This document shows, in pieces, positions 26,367 through 39,930 of a stretch of DNA of 64,000 bases. This DNA comes from Ceratodon purpureus (taxonomy: Eukaryota; Streptophyta; Bryopsida; Pseudoditrichales; Ditrichaceae). Below the pieces are notes generated by a model. That model saw only the letters and a list, made by a program, of their open reading frames with translations. It was not told the origin of the DNA and searched no databases. Numbering within the stretch: the first letter of the stretch is position 1; every line of letters starts with the position of its first letter. The translations under genes were made by a program, and so were the position numbers. The stretch spans positions 47,173,611 through 47,237,610 of the forward strand of contig CM026426.1 of NCBI GenBank assembly GCA_014871385.1, read 5' to 3'.

Positions 26367-26626
26367 ATAAATTTGATGGAAAACGAAGTATATCAAATAT
26401 ATCACAATTGTATGTCATCCTTCATAATTGCTAGATCTTTATATAAGTCAAAAGTTGCTGATATCAAATTTGTAGTGCATATCCAATATACATTGTCTTC
26501 GATTACATATATATGTGTTATATTATAGGAATCACTAAAAGAAAAACTTTAATTAAGTATGCTAATTGAAAAAAACATACGCTAATAGTGATTATATTTT
26601 GTTGATGTCATCTTTACTTGATGTAT

Positions 26627-26649
26627 TTAAATATATATATTATATATAT

Positions 26650-26683
<34 letters not shown>

Positions 26684-26684
26684 C
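26627..26684. repeat. (TA)n microsatellite
   Basis: Alternating AT of about 58 bp with small phase breaks. Confidence 0.93.
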
Positions 26685-27213
26685 ATATTGAAGTATATTT
26701 TTCTACTCTTATAATTACAGAGTGCTTTAATTTTTTATAAATCCTTAATAAATTATTTATAGAATAGTCCTTACAAAATTCCTCTAAAGGTTGGAATGAA
26801 AATTTTATCAATATTTTAAATTTAATTTATTTTTTGATAAATACACATCATTTATATATCTACATTTTGTTTCAAACAATGATAACATATTGAACATATT
26901 ACAGGAATGATGCTCAATTACACAACTAGAGTAGAAGCAAATACAGGTTATCCTCCTGGATACAAAGAAGATGCATTTGCAAGATGTAATTATATGCGGC
27001 TTCTTGTAAGTTAACTTTGCATACTTCCACAACATTTGATTAGAATGAATCCTATTATAATTTCATATCTTATATTCAAAATTATATATGTATAATTTAT
27101 AGTGTTAAGAAGAATGACAACAGAAAAATGTATCCATAGAAGATTTATATAATGATTAATAGATTAGTTGCGTATAAGATATTGCATAGAGCTACATTGT
27201 ATAAAAACTTTAT

Positions 27214-27950
27214 GGGGGGAAGCACAATAAAGTGTACCACAAAGTGCAATATGTGATCACTAAGAAGTGAATATGAAGTGTGCTGTTTTTTAAAGCTCAA
27301 AGCTGATTTCGAGCATTTTGGTGTAGTTTTTGAGCATTTTAGTCACTTTTTAAGCTGTCACAGGTATCTTATAGGCATCTCAATAAAAAAAACATCTTCA
27401 ATTGAAACTTAATTTGACCGCTAGTTCTAAATCATGAAAATGAACTTTTCCAAAGTCTCAATTTCTTCATTTTGGGCCCTCTATTGTCTATAGAGGATGT
27501 TTTTTCCAATTTAAAAAACAATATACGGTGAAAAAAACCTCACAAAAAGTTTCACGGAAAACAGTGTTTTGAAAACGTCCCTGAAATACTTCTCGTCCGC
27601 CCAAACTTTCATTTGAAGTGGTCATTGTCATTTCTACAATCGCAATTCACAAACGAAGGTCCTCATGGAATCAAAAGTGATTTTCAACAACATTTGACAC
27701 TTGTTCTTATCACTTTATCAAATGACTGCATTCACTTTGTCGGGCTTTGAGGTTCTCGTACGGCATTGTAGAAGACGCAAATTTGTACCGTATTATTCCA
27801 CACTTTAGATAATCAATTCTATTTTCTATACCTAGACTTCGTCCCTACATACCAACAACCAAAATGCCACTTTTTTATGTCTCTGCAATAGGGGCTGAAA
27901 TTGGCAATGAGCAGAGCACTTTTTTGGCACACTTTATTGTGCTTCCCCCC
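27214..27950. mobile_element. 737-bp non-autonomous element with GGGGGGAAGCAC ends
   Basis: The left end ggggggaagcacaataaagt and the complement of the right end share at least 22 identical bases, then further similarity (CCA...AAAGTGC). The flanks read ttat on both sides (27210-27213 and 27951-27954), a possible 4-bp target duplication. No coding frame. Related pieces occur at 31765-31872, 55405-55870 and 56127-56165, so it is a family. I cannot assign the superfamily. Confidence 0.65.
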
Positions 27951-30900
27951 TTATCCATCAAAGCATATCACTAGTGGAAAAGGTGTTCACATACACCAAA
28001 GATGAATACCAAGCAGTGCACTATTACACCAATAAAATTGTAATTAGAAAAGAATGGCGTTATTTTGGACTATAGTATTTCTAATTAGAGGAAACGAAGA
28101 GTTTTATAGTTTGCGTCTATGTAATAGGTAGTTGGCACAAATAGAGAAATACAACACAAGGTTGTGACGGTGTTATCCAAAGTGCATGCAACATTCAACG
28201 AAAAATTAAAAGTAAAAATGTATCATTGATGTGTCATAAAGCAGTGGAATGAGTATTATAGAAAGTACTTGCCAAGTCTTTTCTATCACAATGTATAGTA
28301 ATGTGGAGAGAGAATGTCAAAGGGACTATTCATAATTATATCAACATAATTAGGATTACTTATACATTCATTGCAAATAGTAATACGTACTTCAAATGTG
28401 AGTATGTGATAGTGTTTTTAGAAATGGCCTTTTGTAAGCAATGTGTGATTGCTAGTCATCGAGGTTGTGCATACAGGATAACAAAGAGAACTATGAGGAG
28501 CCTACAACGAAGAGGGTGGCCAAATAGGCAGACAAAGCACGTTATCTGTCCAAAAAGAAGAAGGTGAGGGGAAGTTTTGCACAAGTAAAGGCGTTCAATG
28601 ACTTGCATAGAAAGGCCATTTGTTACATATTGTTGAACTTCTATGTGACATTTGGCCACCCCACAATAGACAAGCGTGTGTTGCAATTTTAGTGGTTAAC
28701 TATGCTTAAGACCATAAGATCAAAATCATGAAAAGGACAGATTTTGTGGCCCTTTCTTGACCATGTTATGTAGTCGTTTTGATGTGGGGATATGGCTGCT
28801 TATAGATCATAGACTTCTAGAGATAGTAGCCAAGTTTTTGGCAAGCTAATCATGGCTAAAATGGAATTTATGTGGAGAAAAGAAACTAGAGGGTTGGAGA
28901 AGAGATCTCCAAGATCTTGTTAGCCTGATCTTAGTGAAATTCGTTGTTGCTGCTTGATGCCTTCAATTTGATTGCTTAGCAATCACAACAAAACAATTCC
29001 TCCCCTTGAATGTCTCTACTTGTGTACAAAAGGATTCGTTAGAACCTGATGAAAACTATTTGAGCTGCCTAATAGAGTCATTAGAAGCTTTAGCCCGCTA
29101 TTCATGTGATTTGGAACATTGCATTGGATATAGAACAAGGACTAACGTCTAGTTGCAAATCCGGTAGCTCTATGGCCGCTTCATCACCTTCAACATGAAG
29201 AAGTTCAAGCTCTTACTCTCCTTGTTTAATGTATCAAATTTCATTTGATATACATGCTTTCTAACACGATGGACCTTTTAACTATGTGCATAAGAACCTG
29301 AAGCAATGCCAAAGGTGGTATAAGATGCATCTGCAGTGTTGGCAACGGAGTGGAAGGTGGTAATCATGAATTTTGACAAGGGTTATAAGGCGTTAGCGAT
29401 TGTCGTAACTAGTTGCATGATTGTGAGCCTTGTGGGAGGCATGGTGCACGGCTGGAAGATTGGGTAGGGCAATGCCCTAAATATTTGTTTTTATTTTTTA
29501 ATGTTCCAGGATTGGAAGGAGTGTTTTTATTCAATGGCAACAACAACAACGACCCTTAATGGTTTGCTTGACGAACGCACTTTATTGCATGACCAAGTGG
29601 CATGTTGAAGCATTGAGGGCACCTCAAATTGCATGAAGTAATGTCTTTATAAGAAGACGTTTTATATATTGATGAGAATTAAAACCACTAATGCTAGATA
29701 ATGACTTTGTCTAAAGTACATGGCAATTGGCTTGTATAGAGATATTCACTACTAAATACAAATAAACTTATTTACAATTTTTTAAACTCACAATTGTGTC
29801 TTCGTTTGTAGCGCCTTTTCTTCCAATGCCCAACCTGTATATCATTATAAATATCCAATAATTGATCTAGTATTTTAGCAATTGCACCCGATAATGTATG
29901 ACTACAATATGTCATAATTGCTTGTGATGACTAGAGAAACACCTAGTCCTGGTATTGTGATTATTAGTCACCCAATGCATTACTCTATGAAGTCATATGA
30001 CCAGATACATATCAGTAGCAAGGTGACTATTGCAAGTCATGCAATGTTCTTTCTTCACCAAATATTCTTATTAGAACCAATTATCTTCCTCTCGCACTCA
30101 AAATGAAATACAATTGGCAATCTAAAAAACATGACTGTAAGCAATCACACACTAAGAGTAACATTCCAATTTGGCCACCACATCGGTCCAAATACGACTT
30201 GACATAGTCATATCCCATATCAGCCAAAACTATCACTACCACTCTCATCCTACATGGATGGAATTAAAAGCCAAAGTAGGACTCTTCATAGCCACATTCC
30301 ACGTCAGCCAAAGCGACTCCTAGATTTAGAGTTTGCCTTGTCTCATCACACGTCAAGTTCTAAAGTCCTCCTATAGTCACACTTTAATTGCGGTTTCGTA
30401 ACAGCACATAGTCATAAATGCCTCTTACAAGTGGGATAGTTTCTTGCAGTGTATTCCAAGGAATCAATACAAAGTTTCAAATTCCAAAGTTGTTGATCCA
30501 TTCAAATTTGGTTGGGTGCACTTGGGCGTACCTTTTCCATTCTACCATGAGGTCATTGCCACTAAGGCAACAGAGGTTCAAATCTTGCTGATAGATATGC
30601 TGCAGGGCCGTAGTGGTTGGGAGGTGTGTAAATCTTAAGAGCCAACTTGCAAAAAGAAACATGCTTGGGGCGGTATACTAAGTCGCCTCTCACCGGATGG
30701 AGGGTAACAGACATGCCATAAGACTTACAAAGGGAGAAAGAGTTCTAATTAGCGTTGTAAGCCTCGTTTCTTGACTTGATGTACCATGATATGTTCTTAT
30801 AATTGCAATTGCAAGCCATGGTCCATTCAAATAATTGAAAGGAGAATGAAATGAGAAAAGACTAGTGCGCCGCTCACTTATGGACACATGGACTAGCAAT

Positions 30901-31764
30901 GGAGGCAGAGCATGGCCAATGGCTGCCAAATTTAAAAAATGAAAGGGTAGGAAGTAGGTTTGAGTGGGCAAAGGGAGGTAAGAAACGAATTTTTTTAGTA
31001 TAGTACTAAGCCAATGCTGCATAAAGGCGTCAATCCAATTTGATAGGAGAGTGTTAATTTTGGATAGTAGGAGGGTGTTGAACGAGGGCGTTAGTAGAGT
31101 TTTGGGTAATTTTAATAACCACGGTCACAAAATAAATGTCAACAATGAGATTGTGGCTAGTTGGATGTAGATTGGCGTCTTTGATAGTTTTTGGTTAATA
31201 TCACTTCACAAAGAGGTTTGCTGAAGTTGTGAAGTGATACAAGTTGTTTGCTGAAGTTGAATGTTGTCAAAGAAATATCAAGGCTTGAGTTTGTTGATGC
31301 TGTCAACAGTAGGGTTTGGGTTAAATTATCACCAGCAAGTAACAAAATTATGTTATTTGATAAATGGTATTGAACTTGATGGAGTCCAAATCACTTGTAT
31401 TTGATTTTATTGGAATGTTTTTTAGCACCTTTTAGATACTAAAGACCCAATTCATGTAATAAAAACCAATGAGTAATACTAGCGACATATGTCTATTATG
31501 TCCTATTTCATTAATAAATGTCTTGGATACCAAAAGCTTTGTAATGATCTTTGTCTAAATACTTGAGGTCAGCTGTGTGAGCTACTAAAACATGTCGAAG
31601 AGAAGATGCCATAGAGAAGTTGAGAGGTTATATGACACATAGTTATATTGAAAGCTATTATATAAGGAAGCAATATTGTTGGCATGTGTTGAATCATATC
31701 ACTATGATTATTGTTGACTAGCTTCTAAAGCAAATGGACAATCACCTTGCTTGTGGATTTGGTT
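27951..31764. other. No supported gene
   Basis: AT-rich DNA with scattered short frames. A CACTA-like start (cactagtggaaaagg) occurs at about 27971, the same sequence as one end of the MITE at 52641-52759, but I found no matching opposite end nearby. A frame at 28301-28567 is Arg/Lys-rich without a recognised motif. Confidence 0.5.
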
Positions 31765-31872
31765 TCCCTACATACCAACAACTGAAATGCTATTTTTTTA
31801 TGTTTCTGCAATAGGCCTAAAATTGGCAATGAGCGGAGCACTTTTTTGGTACACTTTATTGTGCTTCCCCCC
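31765..31872. repeat. Right-end fragment of the GGGGGGAAGCAC family
   Basis: About 108 bp, from ccctacataccaacaac to gtgcttcccccc, matching 27848-27950 with a few differences. Only the right end is present. Confidence 0.75.
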
Positions 31873-32310
31873 TAATTCACAAACCATAACGTTGTACTTC
31901 AAAATGCATATATTGGTTGCTATGTTGTTGTCAAATTAGTTTATAGTTTATAATACAACAAACATGCATAATACTCCATGTTCACTTTGAATCAAGTTAA
32001 ACAACGTAGAGGAAAATTGTAGTAACAAAATGACCCACTAAATTCCACCTCCTAGAGATGACCCACTCCCTTTTCTGCTTGGTAAGCCTACGGCTGCATT
32101 GCCAAAGAAGTTGTAATTGTAGCTTAATAATTGAGCAAAAATAACAAAAACGGTTTTCTTTTAGCATTCTGCTCGCTACTCACAGCAAGACAAATATTCA
32201 AGTAACAGTTGTTTTCCTTATCGTTGGTCACACGCACAAAGACATTGCTGCGCACTTTAGTTACCTTCGAAGCTCATTAAACAAAAGAACACATTCTGTC
32301 TTGCCAAGTT

Positions 32311-33079
32311 GTGAAGGGATTCATCGAATCACAAAAGACAGTTGCCTTCATTCCAAAGGTTGTTCATGAAGTGGCTGACTTTAAAAGTTACAGAGCCAAT
32401 TTTCATCACAATGGAAAGAATAAGATAGAAGGACATGGTGACATGCATCCATTTAAGTTCTATCTAGAAGAGGAGGGAGATGACGTGGGGTGGCCTATGA
32501 TGAGGTACAAGACGCACACAAGTGATGCATCATGGCTCCCACTTGGTAAACCTTTGAAAATGTGGAGGGCAGAGGCAAAGGGCAAACCACGTTTGCGAGT
32601 CGGTGATCCAAAACTAGTTCCCTATTAGCACTTATGGGGAAGTGTCGAAGTTGATAAAGAAGTTGCACGAGCAAAAGAGAGTTTTGGAAAAGAGGATTTC
32701 ATTCGAAGTTAGATATCTAAATACATTGAGTACTAGAGAATTGACATGGCTTACGATAAAAAAATATGCACAAGACATGTTATCCTATGTTGAATACTAC
32801 GAGCATATTTTAGAGGAAATCAACGAGCTACTACCTAATAATCCTGCCATTTTGCAAAACGGATTTGTGGCCAATCTCACACTAGAAACGGGATCATGTC
32901 AGCGCGTTCCCATTAGACGACAATTATATAAGGGATCTAACAGACGAAATAACATATATAGGTCTATAACGCTGGTGACCTTAGAGGAAGAATTTGTTGA
33001 GAGTAATGTTTACCTTTGTAGGTGTTATTACATAAACAATGTAAACGTTGTGGTGTTTTCAAATAATATTTTTACATGA
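32311..33079 (+). pseudogene. Protein-coding relic, probably transposon-derived
   Basis: The first part (32311-32628, 105 codons) reads like a conserved domain, with AFIPKVVHEVADFKSY, HGDMHPFKFYLEEEGDD, VGWPMMRYKTHT and WLPLGKPLKMW. The second part (32642-33079) continues in the next frame as a helical, Leu/Glu-rich segment (KLIKKLHEQKRVLEKRISFE). A stop at 32626-32628 and a frame change separate them, so it is probably a broken gene or has an unrecognised intron. I believe the first domain occurs in plant transposon-related proteins, but I cannot name it securely. Confidence 0.45.
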
Positions 33080-36000
33080 CAAAGCAATTTTATTGTCACC
33101 TAATCTTCTATTATGCTTAACTTTGTCTTTACTTTGTCTTGTTCACCTATTCTTCAACAAGGCTTTAGAACTGACCGGCTTTATATTTGTTGCAGCTAAA
33201 ACCAAATATGATGATTAGATATTTATTTATTTCATTTTTTGCAATTTCATGAACATCAAAAGTTAAAACTAAGTAATAAAAATGCCTCCCTTTTAGGGAT
33301 TATAGATATCTTTTTCAAATTCTGTGACATTTTGTGGACGTTTATATTACTGTCCACGTGTATATCAATTCGAGCGATGAATGCATTATGTAGGTTCAGT
33401 GCACTAGGATTGGCTCTCTACGTTGGCAACTACTTGACTAGGACCTACTGTATACGTCGGTGGCTAGCTTACAAGGGCCTACCAAACAGTATGGCAGAGT
33501 CTTAGGTCTAGAACTAGAGGACCTTTATCCTGCAAACAATGTAAATAACCCACATTGTTTGCTAACCCCGTTCTAGTGTAAATTTTAATAAAAACAAATT
33601 GCTAACCTAGCGGGTTTGATGTAAAACTTATCCAAACTTCTTTACTATGGAAGGAGCTAGTTGTCCTTTGAGCTCCGCTCTCAACGGACAATAAAAACCA
33701 AACAAGATAAGAAACTTGTTTTTTATATCTGTTTTTTAATCCACATTTTGTAACATTCTATCAATGTGTATCGTTTTCTCCACGTATACAAAAATAGGGA
33801 CGTAAATGAAATACGTAGATTGAGTACACTAGGCTAGGCTCTCCACGCCGGCAGCTAGCCGACTATGACCTACTCAGGACTTCCAGTACGTTATTACTCT
33901 TGTGTTTGGAAGATGGATCCGAGAGAGGTGAAGAGCCTTCACAGAATTAGTCACAAATGAGACAAGCGCAACATTGCCATCTCCTTGACGGCTAGTCGAC
34001 CATAGCCTTCTCCCAACCCTTTTGATTTCACATATTGTATCGCGGAGGGTGTCTTTATTTTTTTGAGAATCTTTAGGTTTTCAGGGTTAGGATTTAAAGT
34101 TAAGGGTTAGGGTTTAGGGTATATGGTTGAGAGTACTGACCAATAAAGTGGTGCGTATATTTTTCAAATTTTCATATTATTAAAAAAATCTACAATGTTT
34201 TATTTCCTTATAAGCGGGATGTTGACATAAAATGCATTTATCCTTAAATGTTCAATATTTTTCTCCAATATTTAAGTGAAACACATCACATGCACTTTTA
34301 GTGTTGATAGAGTGTTCTTCTTGTGTAGTCAATAATTCAACGTTTCGTGCGTAATTACTTAAATGTCCTTTAAAAGTTAATATCAACTAAGTTTATATCT
34401 ACATTTTGTCAAGTTCTCTTTGTAAGCAATTTTTGGATGTGTCTTTAAAAAACAAAGGTATTTGTTTTACCAAGTTAAATTTAGCAAAATATAGAGAAGG
34501 ATGAATGTTTGGAACTTTATTATCAATTTTTTGTGGATGTGAGAATCTCTAAGGACAAATGTTTTGAAAAATCGTACTAGCACAATATGTTTTAATCAAC
34601 AAGTTTCACTTAAAGTGACTTTTGAGTGTACTTGTTAAATTTATTAATCCCATATTAACTATTTCAATGCTACATTCAAAGAATTGTTCATTAAAAGGAA
34701 TTTGAAAGAATAAATTATTGCATACCATGTAACTGAGGTAAATGATACTTGCTAAGCAACTAGCAAGAACCTCAAGTATATGGACCCATATGATTTTGGC
34801 CATACTGCAATAGGTGCCCCTTAAGGCATCAACTCTCCCAACCCCGCACCGCGTCATCTCTCATGAGATATTTTACTTTCTCCTACTGATGAAAATATTT
34901 GCACAGGACTTCCTTGTCAAGTAAAACTTTCCTTCAAGATTGCGCTTGGAGCATTGCAAAGAAGTTAGAGATTGATTAAGGATTAGGATTCATTAGAGTT
35001 GCATATCTATTCGTGATTGGAGCGCAACGTGAAGAAAGAAGCAAGGGTCTCCTTTACATGGCATGAATATGAGCATAAGGTTTTCTTTTTGAGGTTAATT
35101 TCTTCAAATTGCGCAGTCTTTAGCAATGTTTGCAATTGCACGTTGCTTATTGCGCTTTTTTGTGAGTGTAAAAATAGTTTAAGAATAGTGCCTACGGCAT
35201 TTGAGGAAATTCTTTGTTACTTTAAGTGTGACGTTGTCAAAAGGTCTTCTGCATATTTGTTTTCCAAGATATAGTGGAAATTTCCTTCATTTCATTTCAG
35301 GAGACGCGGAAATTTTGTAGCTTCTAAGCGCAATAAGGTGCAATTTACCATTTTCAAGTTGTATTATGTGTTGTGCTTGTATGTTATGGATTTGTAGCTA
35401 GTTTTAATTGTCAAATCCCTAGAGAATAACATCTTATGGGTGAATATATGTCTATAGGCTCTTTGTTGTGCTGTCAATTAGTGTTTAATAGTTGCTTTAA
35501 GTTAATAGAATTTTCAATGTGCGTTACTTGTGAATGAATTTTTTTTATTGATTAGTATTCTATGCACATTATCTTAAATATTGTATCTCTTGATGCAATT
35601 CATGAGCGCCCACAAATTTGTATCTTGGTGATGTTTTTTTTGCAATCTTTTGTTAGTTTGGATCCAACGTACTTCTATGACTTACAATTAACCTAATAAT
35701 ATAGTTAAAAATTCTAAGTACAAGAGGTAATCACATCAATAGGCACTTTTTAATATGAAAAAAATCCATCATCACATTCTAGAGCCATACCATATATTCC
35801 TACACTTCACTTGTGTGTATTTGTTTTGATAAAGTTTGTAGTTGAACATATTCCTTGTGTAACATAGGAGCTAAAGAGTACAAGTTTGTATCTTCTATAT
35901 GCCATTTACTTTACTAGATAAAGAAGAAAAAAATTGTGATAAAAAATTCAATGATGAAGGCAACTTGTATATGGTAGTGAGCGAGGAGTATAGACTAGAC

Positions 36001-36544
36001 ATTAGAATAAAATTGCTTTAGAGCAAAATTTAGAGAGTCTTGTCTATAAGTTACCAATTTATTCACAAAATTTAAAAATTTGTATTCAAGATATTTAAAA
36101 TTTCATGTTATATCTTTTTTTAGTAAAACAATTGGTCTAATATTTGTGGTTTGGAGTATGATATAATAATTTGTGACCTTTGTTTTCTTTGCAAGAACAA
36201 ATATTGCCTTGATTCCTTTGTAGGACTATGCATCATAGAAGAAATGTATAATACTGCCATTCTACTCAATGATTATAATGGCACATTTCGACCATATGTA
36301 GAGTTGAACAATGAAGAACCAAAACAAGAGTAAAAAAAGTCACAACCACTACATAAAGAAATTGATGTCAAGTCTAGTTTGCCTCAAGTCGTAGTTTGTT
36401 AAACATTTTTATAAGAGAAATTGAAGAAGTGCTTTGGAATTTCTTTCATATGTTGGAAGAATGCATGCATTTTGAGATTGAGTGTACATATATGTCTTTA
36501 GAGGCTTAAGATTGAGTGTATGTGTGTATAAGAATATATTACAT
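33080..36544. other. No supported gene; short telomere-like run
   Basis: AT-rich DNA. At 34083-34120 the sequence tcagggttaggatttaaagt...gggttagggtttaggg resembles degenerate plant telomeric TTTAGGG repeats in an interstitial position. Short frames elsewhere have no recognisable features. Confidence 0.5.
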
Positions 36545-37420
36545 GTAGTGTTATCAATTTAGACTTTAGAGATAAAGGTTTCTTAAAGAAAGCGTGATAA
36601 TTTATTAAGAAGGTGTGTGTCTTTGAAGATGTAAGATTGTAAGTTTCTAATGTATGATTAAAGGATTCACACCTTGGTAAGTTGGGAGCTATGTTGCAAC
36701 TCATAGAGACCAATTTGGATAAGGATTGAGATGCAATTTAGAAGAGGAGGATAATGCAAGCTAAGATAGAGAACATGGAAAATGAGCAAGTATGACCATA
36801 TTCGTTATTTTGAGACAATTTCAGAACTTTGAGACTTTTTTACTACAATTTCAGCAATTTTTTTGAGACAATTTGAACTTTTTTTTGACTTTTTAATTAA
36901 AGATTATTCTTGACTGGAGGATAATCTTTCCATATATAGTAAAAAAAGTTTTTGATAAATATAGAATCAATCAAGAAATCAATGAAGAATCTAAAGTCAA
37001 GCATTAAATTGAGACTATGAAAAGTCTCAATTTAAGGAATATGGTGTTAAGTGCTTCAAACCTCATAAGAAACAATTGAAAGTGTTGAAGAGTGCATGTA
37101 GAGGAAGATGACCATCTTAAAATTGTAAACAAGAAATAAGGATGTGAGGAAATTAAATAAGTAGAGCTTCAATCTTCATGTAAACATTCAAATGCTAGAA
37201 ACTGCAAGGAAAGTACGTTAAAGAGTCATCCTCATATCTAAGTCCACGAGGATGTTTAAGTAGATCTTATGATTGCAAAGTAAGTGTAAGATGTGTTCTT
37301 TCTAGTAAGTCTTATACAAATGAAATCAATTAAAACACATTTGATGGTAAAAATTCTGTTGTGCCACTAGATCTATATGTTAGAGGTGCTAGTTGTCAGA
37401 GAGAGTAGGGTACTTTGTTC
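36545..37420 (+). repeat. First copy of a diverged direct duplication
   Basis: Shares an ordered series of blocks with 38470-39075: agagataaagg-tttct, accaatttggat-aggat, agaagatgaccatc, gaggatgttt...gatcttatgattg, and aaaattctgttgtgcc...gaggtgctagttgtc. The second copy lacks about 250 bp found here near 36790-37040. The two lie in the same orientation about 1.9 kb apart. Confidence 0.65.
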
Positions 37421-37864
37421 CACATCATAGGTTCTATTTTAGCATATGTTTGAGTTAGTCATTGATGCCTTGAACAATGCATATTGATGCATAGATATGT
37501 CTATCCAAATAACCAATAGGGATTCCAAAAGTAACACATTAGAAGCCTCCAAAAACAAGTTCCATCAAATTTCAAAGCTTATTCATTAAGATTCCAAAAA
37601 TCAATTAAAGGTAGCATTGATGCCAAAGTTTCCTTACCCCCGTCACTTTGGGATCCAAATGCTCCCATTCAAGTATGAACCAAGCTTCCAAATTTTGCAA
37701 GCAAGTATGATAACTCACCATGTTTGTCTCAATAGAATCTTAAGACAAGAAAATACACTAATCATCTACAACATTCAATAAAATAGAGGTTAAAATTTCT
37801 GCCATCTCACCGTTGGGACCCTACCCAAAGCACTCTCTATAGGGCTCACTATATAGGGCTCACA

Positions 37865-38330
37865 GCGCTGAGAGCCCTACAAGGTGTAATTAAGGCACGT
37901 TCCCAAAGTGCAAGTAAACCTACTTTGAGGGGTATCGTAGTGCTGCAACATCCTTTCTTGAGGGAAGTGATGGAGTTTGGAACCTTGCCCTAATGCCACT
38001 TTGTAGGATCGTTGGTGCCAAGAGCCTAAGTTATGATAATTAGTGGCGGTTCTAAATCTCATTTGAATTTCACTCCGAAGGGTCTCTCAGTGACAAGACA
38101 AGTTGTTTATAGAAGTATGGTCTTTGTTTGGGACATACAACAATGCATTTATAGGTCTCTCATTGCTAAGAGCCTTATAAGGGATAGTAAGAATATGATG
38201 CTAAATTGCATCAAAACAGACTTTGATGGATACCTTACAATCAGACGCATACTCTTTAGAAGTATGGGCGTGTTTAGGACTAGGATCCTATGGCCTTATG
38301 TAGGTGTTGAGAGCCTTGCAAAGGATTGTT
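37865..38330 (+). repeat. Degenerate tandem array, period about 147 bp
   Basis: The landmark g(c/t)(t/c)(g/a)agagcc(c)t recurs at about 37867 (gctgagagccctacaagg), 38018 (gccaagagcctaag), 38166 (gctaagagccttataagg) and 38308 (gttgagagccttgcaaagg), spacings of 151, 148 and 142 bp. Related units appear inverted near 40205 and 40385 and again at 57160-57420. Confidence 0.55.
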
Positions 38331-38469
38331 GAGGCGCGGTTTTGAGAAGCACCAAATGTTACTTCTTTGGATTCACAAAAGATTAGAAATCCACGAGGGC
38401 TTCAAGGACATTCATCCTCGAGGATACCAATGTAGGGGCTAGTTCTCCCACGCTGGTTACTCATTTTCA

Positions 38470-39075
38470 ACATAGAGATAAAGGGTTTCTAAAGTGAGAT
38501 TAAATAGAGAGTGATTGTCTATCAAGAAAGTGTAAGTGTGTCTTAGAAGATAAGGAATTGTATGTTTTAATGTAGGGTGAAAGTATTTACACCTTTATAA
38601 GTCAAGGACTATGATGCAAGACATAGAACCAATTTGGATCAGGATGAGAATGAGAGGGGGGTAGTGCAAATCAAAATTGAGGACATGGAAATTGAAAAAG
38701 TGCTTTAAACTTCATCAGAAACATATGAAATTGTAGAAGAGCGCATATAGAAGAAGATGACCATCATTAGGACATGGACAAGATGCAGGGAAAGGAGTAA
38801 GAGAAACAAGCAGAGCCGCAAATCTCAACTAAACAATAAAACAATAAAAAATTGCTAGCAAAGTATTTATAAGATCTATCTATTACTAAAAGTTTACAAG
38901 GATGTTTGAATGGATCTTATGATTGTGGAGTAATCGTTGAATAACTTGTTTTTGATGAATCTAATGTTGAAGACTCCTGTCAAAAGAAATTTGAAGCTAA
39001 AAATTCTATTATGCTGCTAAATAAAAATGTCGGAGGTGCAAGTTGTCTTGGAGAATGCCAAAGTATCTATTTGGA
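38470..39075 (+). repeat. Second copy of the diverged direct duplication
   Basis: See the blocks shared with 36545-37420. It continues into a short coding-like relic (about 39200-39310, frame containing DVDLQVLSKKM) that is also found near 55270-55320 (DVDLKVLNK). Confidence 0.65.
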
Positions 39076-39681
39076 TATAGTATTCTATGCTTCAATTTGG
39101 AGTGTGCTATGCATCACTATTGCATTGTTATGTGCATCAACGACTAACTTAAAATGCGAGCAATTTTTGATGATTTTGCACCTCTCCGAATGTTGGAGAA
39201 ATTGCTTCAAGTAGATGATCAGCCTAAGGAGGGTCTAGTACAAGATGTTGATCTTCAGGTGCTTTCTAAGAAGATGTCTTACATCTATGACAACACTTAT
39301 TATTACGCAATGTAAAGTAAGACTACTATACTAAAATAAAGGATACAAATGGCCTTATCAAGAACAAGAATAATGGATATCTAGATTATATGGGTTTTCA
39401 AATCATAGCAAATGAATATCTTATTTTTATGAAAGACATGCATCAAGTGAACATATAAGTTAAATTATATGACATTTATTTTGTAGATGAGATGTATTGG
39501 CTGCTCTAAATAAAAATACACCTTGGCATAAACTTTGATTTGATCACACCAAACAAGAAAGCAATTGCCAAGACAAAATAAATTTGATTAATACAATGAA
39601 CTAGCATAGCCAATTGCTCAGGAAACACTAATAGAATCTCATCTTTATATTGGAGTGCTTTGGGTTTAAGAGCAATCATAC

Positions 39682-39930
39682 TCAGTCATGGAATCCACTA
39701 ACAGCTAAGATTTTGTCACATTTTCTATTGAAGAATTTGTCACATTTTCTATTGAAGAAAATGCACAGTAACATGATGGAACAACATGCATAAAAATAAA
39801 GCGCAACAACAAGCATGAAAATAAAGCACAAGCCATAGAAGACGGTTTGCAACACTTTTAAGTGGCTTAATCCACCAGGAAGCAAAGAGGTCCTAAGATG
39901 CCTAATGCAATCAATCTTTTCCAACAAAAG
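39682..39930 (-). repeat. Coding-like inverted repeat, arm 1
   Basis: The minus-strand frame reads LEKIDCIRHLRTSLL, LSHLKVLQTVFY and MLVVALYF. The plus strand at about 40800-41038 encodes the closely similar LEKIDCIRLLQTSLL, ISHLKVLRTIFY and MLVVALCL. A third, more degraded copy lies at about 56430-56560 on the minus strand. A 17-bp segment (tttgtcacattttctat) is duplicated in tandem within this arm. Confidence 0.6.

Noticed and set aside
27971..27990. A full CACTA transposon starting at cactagtggaaaagg
   Set aside because: No inverted partner end, target duplication or transposase was found downstream; it may be a lone relic.
30560..30590. A possible tRNA T-arm (ggttcaaatc)
   Set aside because: No matching acceptor, D or anticodon stems around it.
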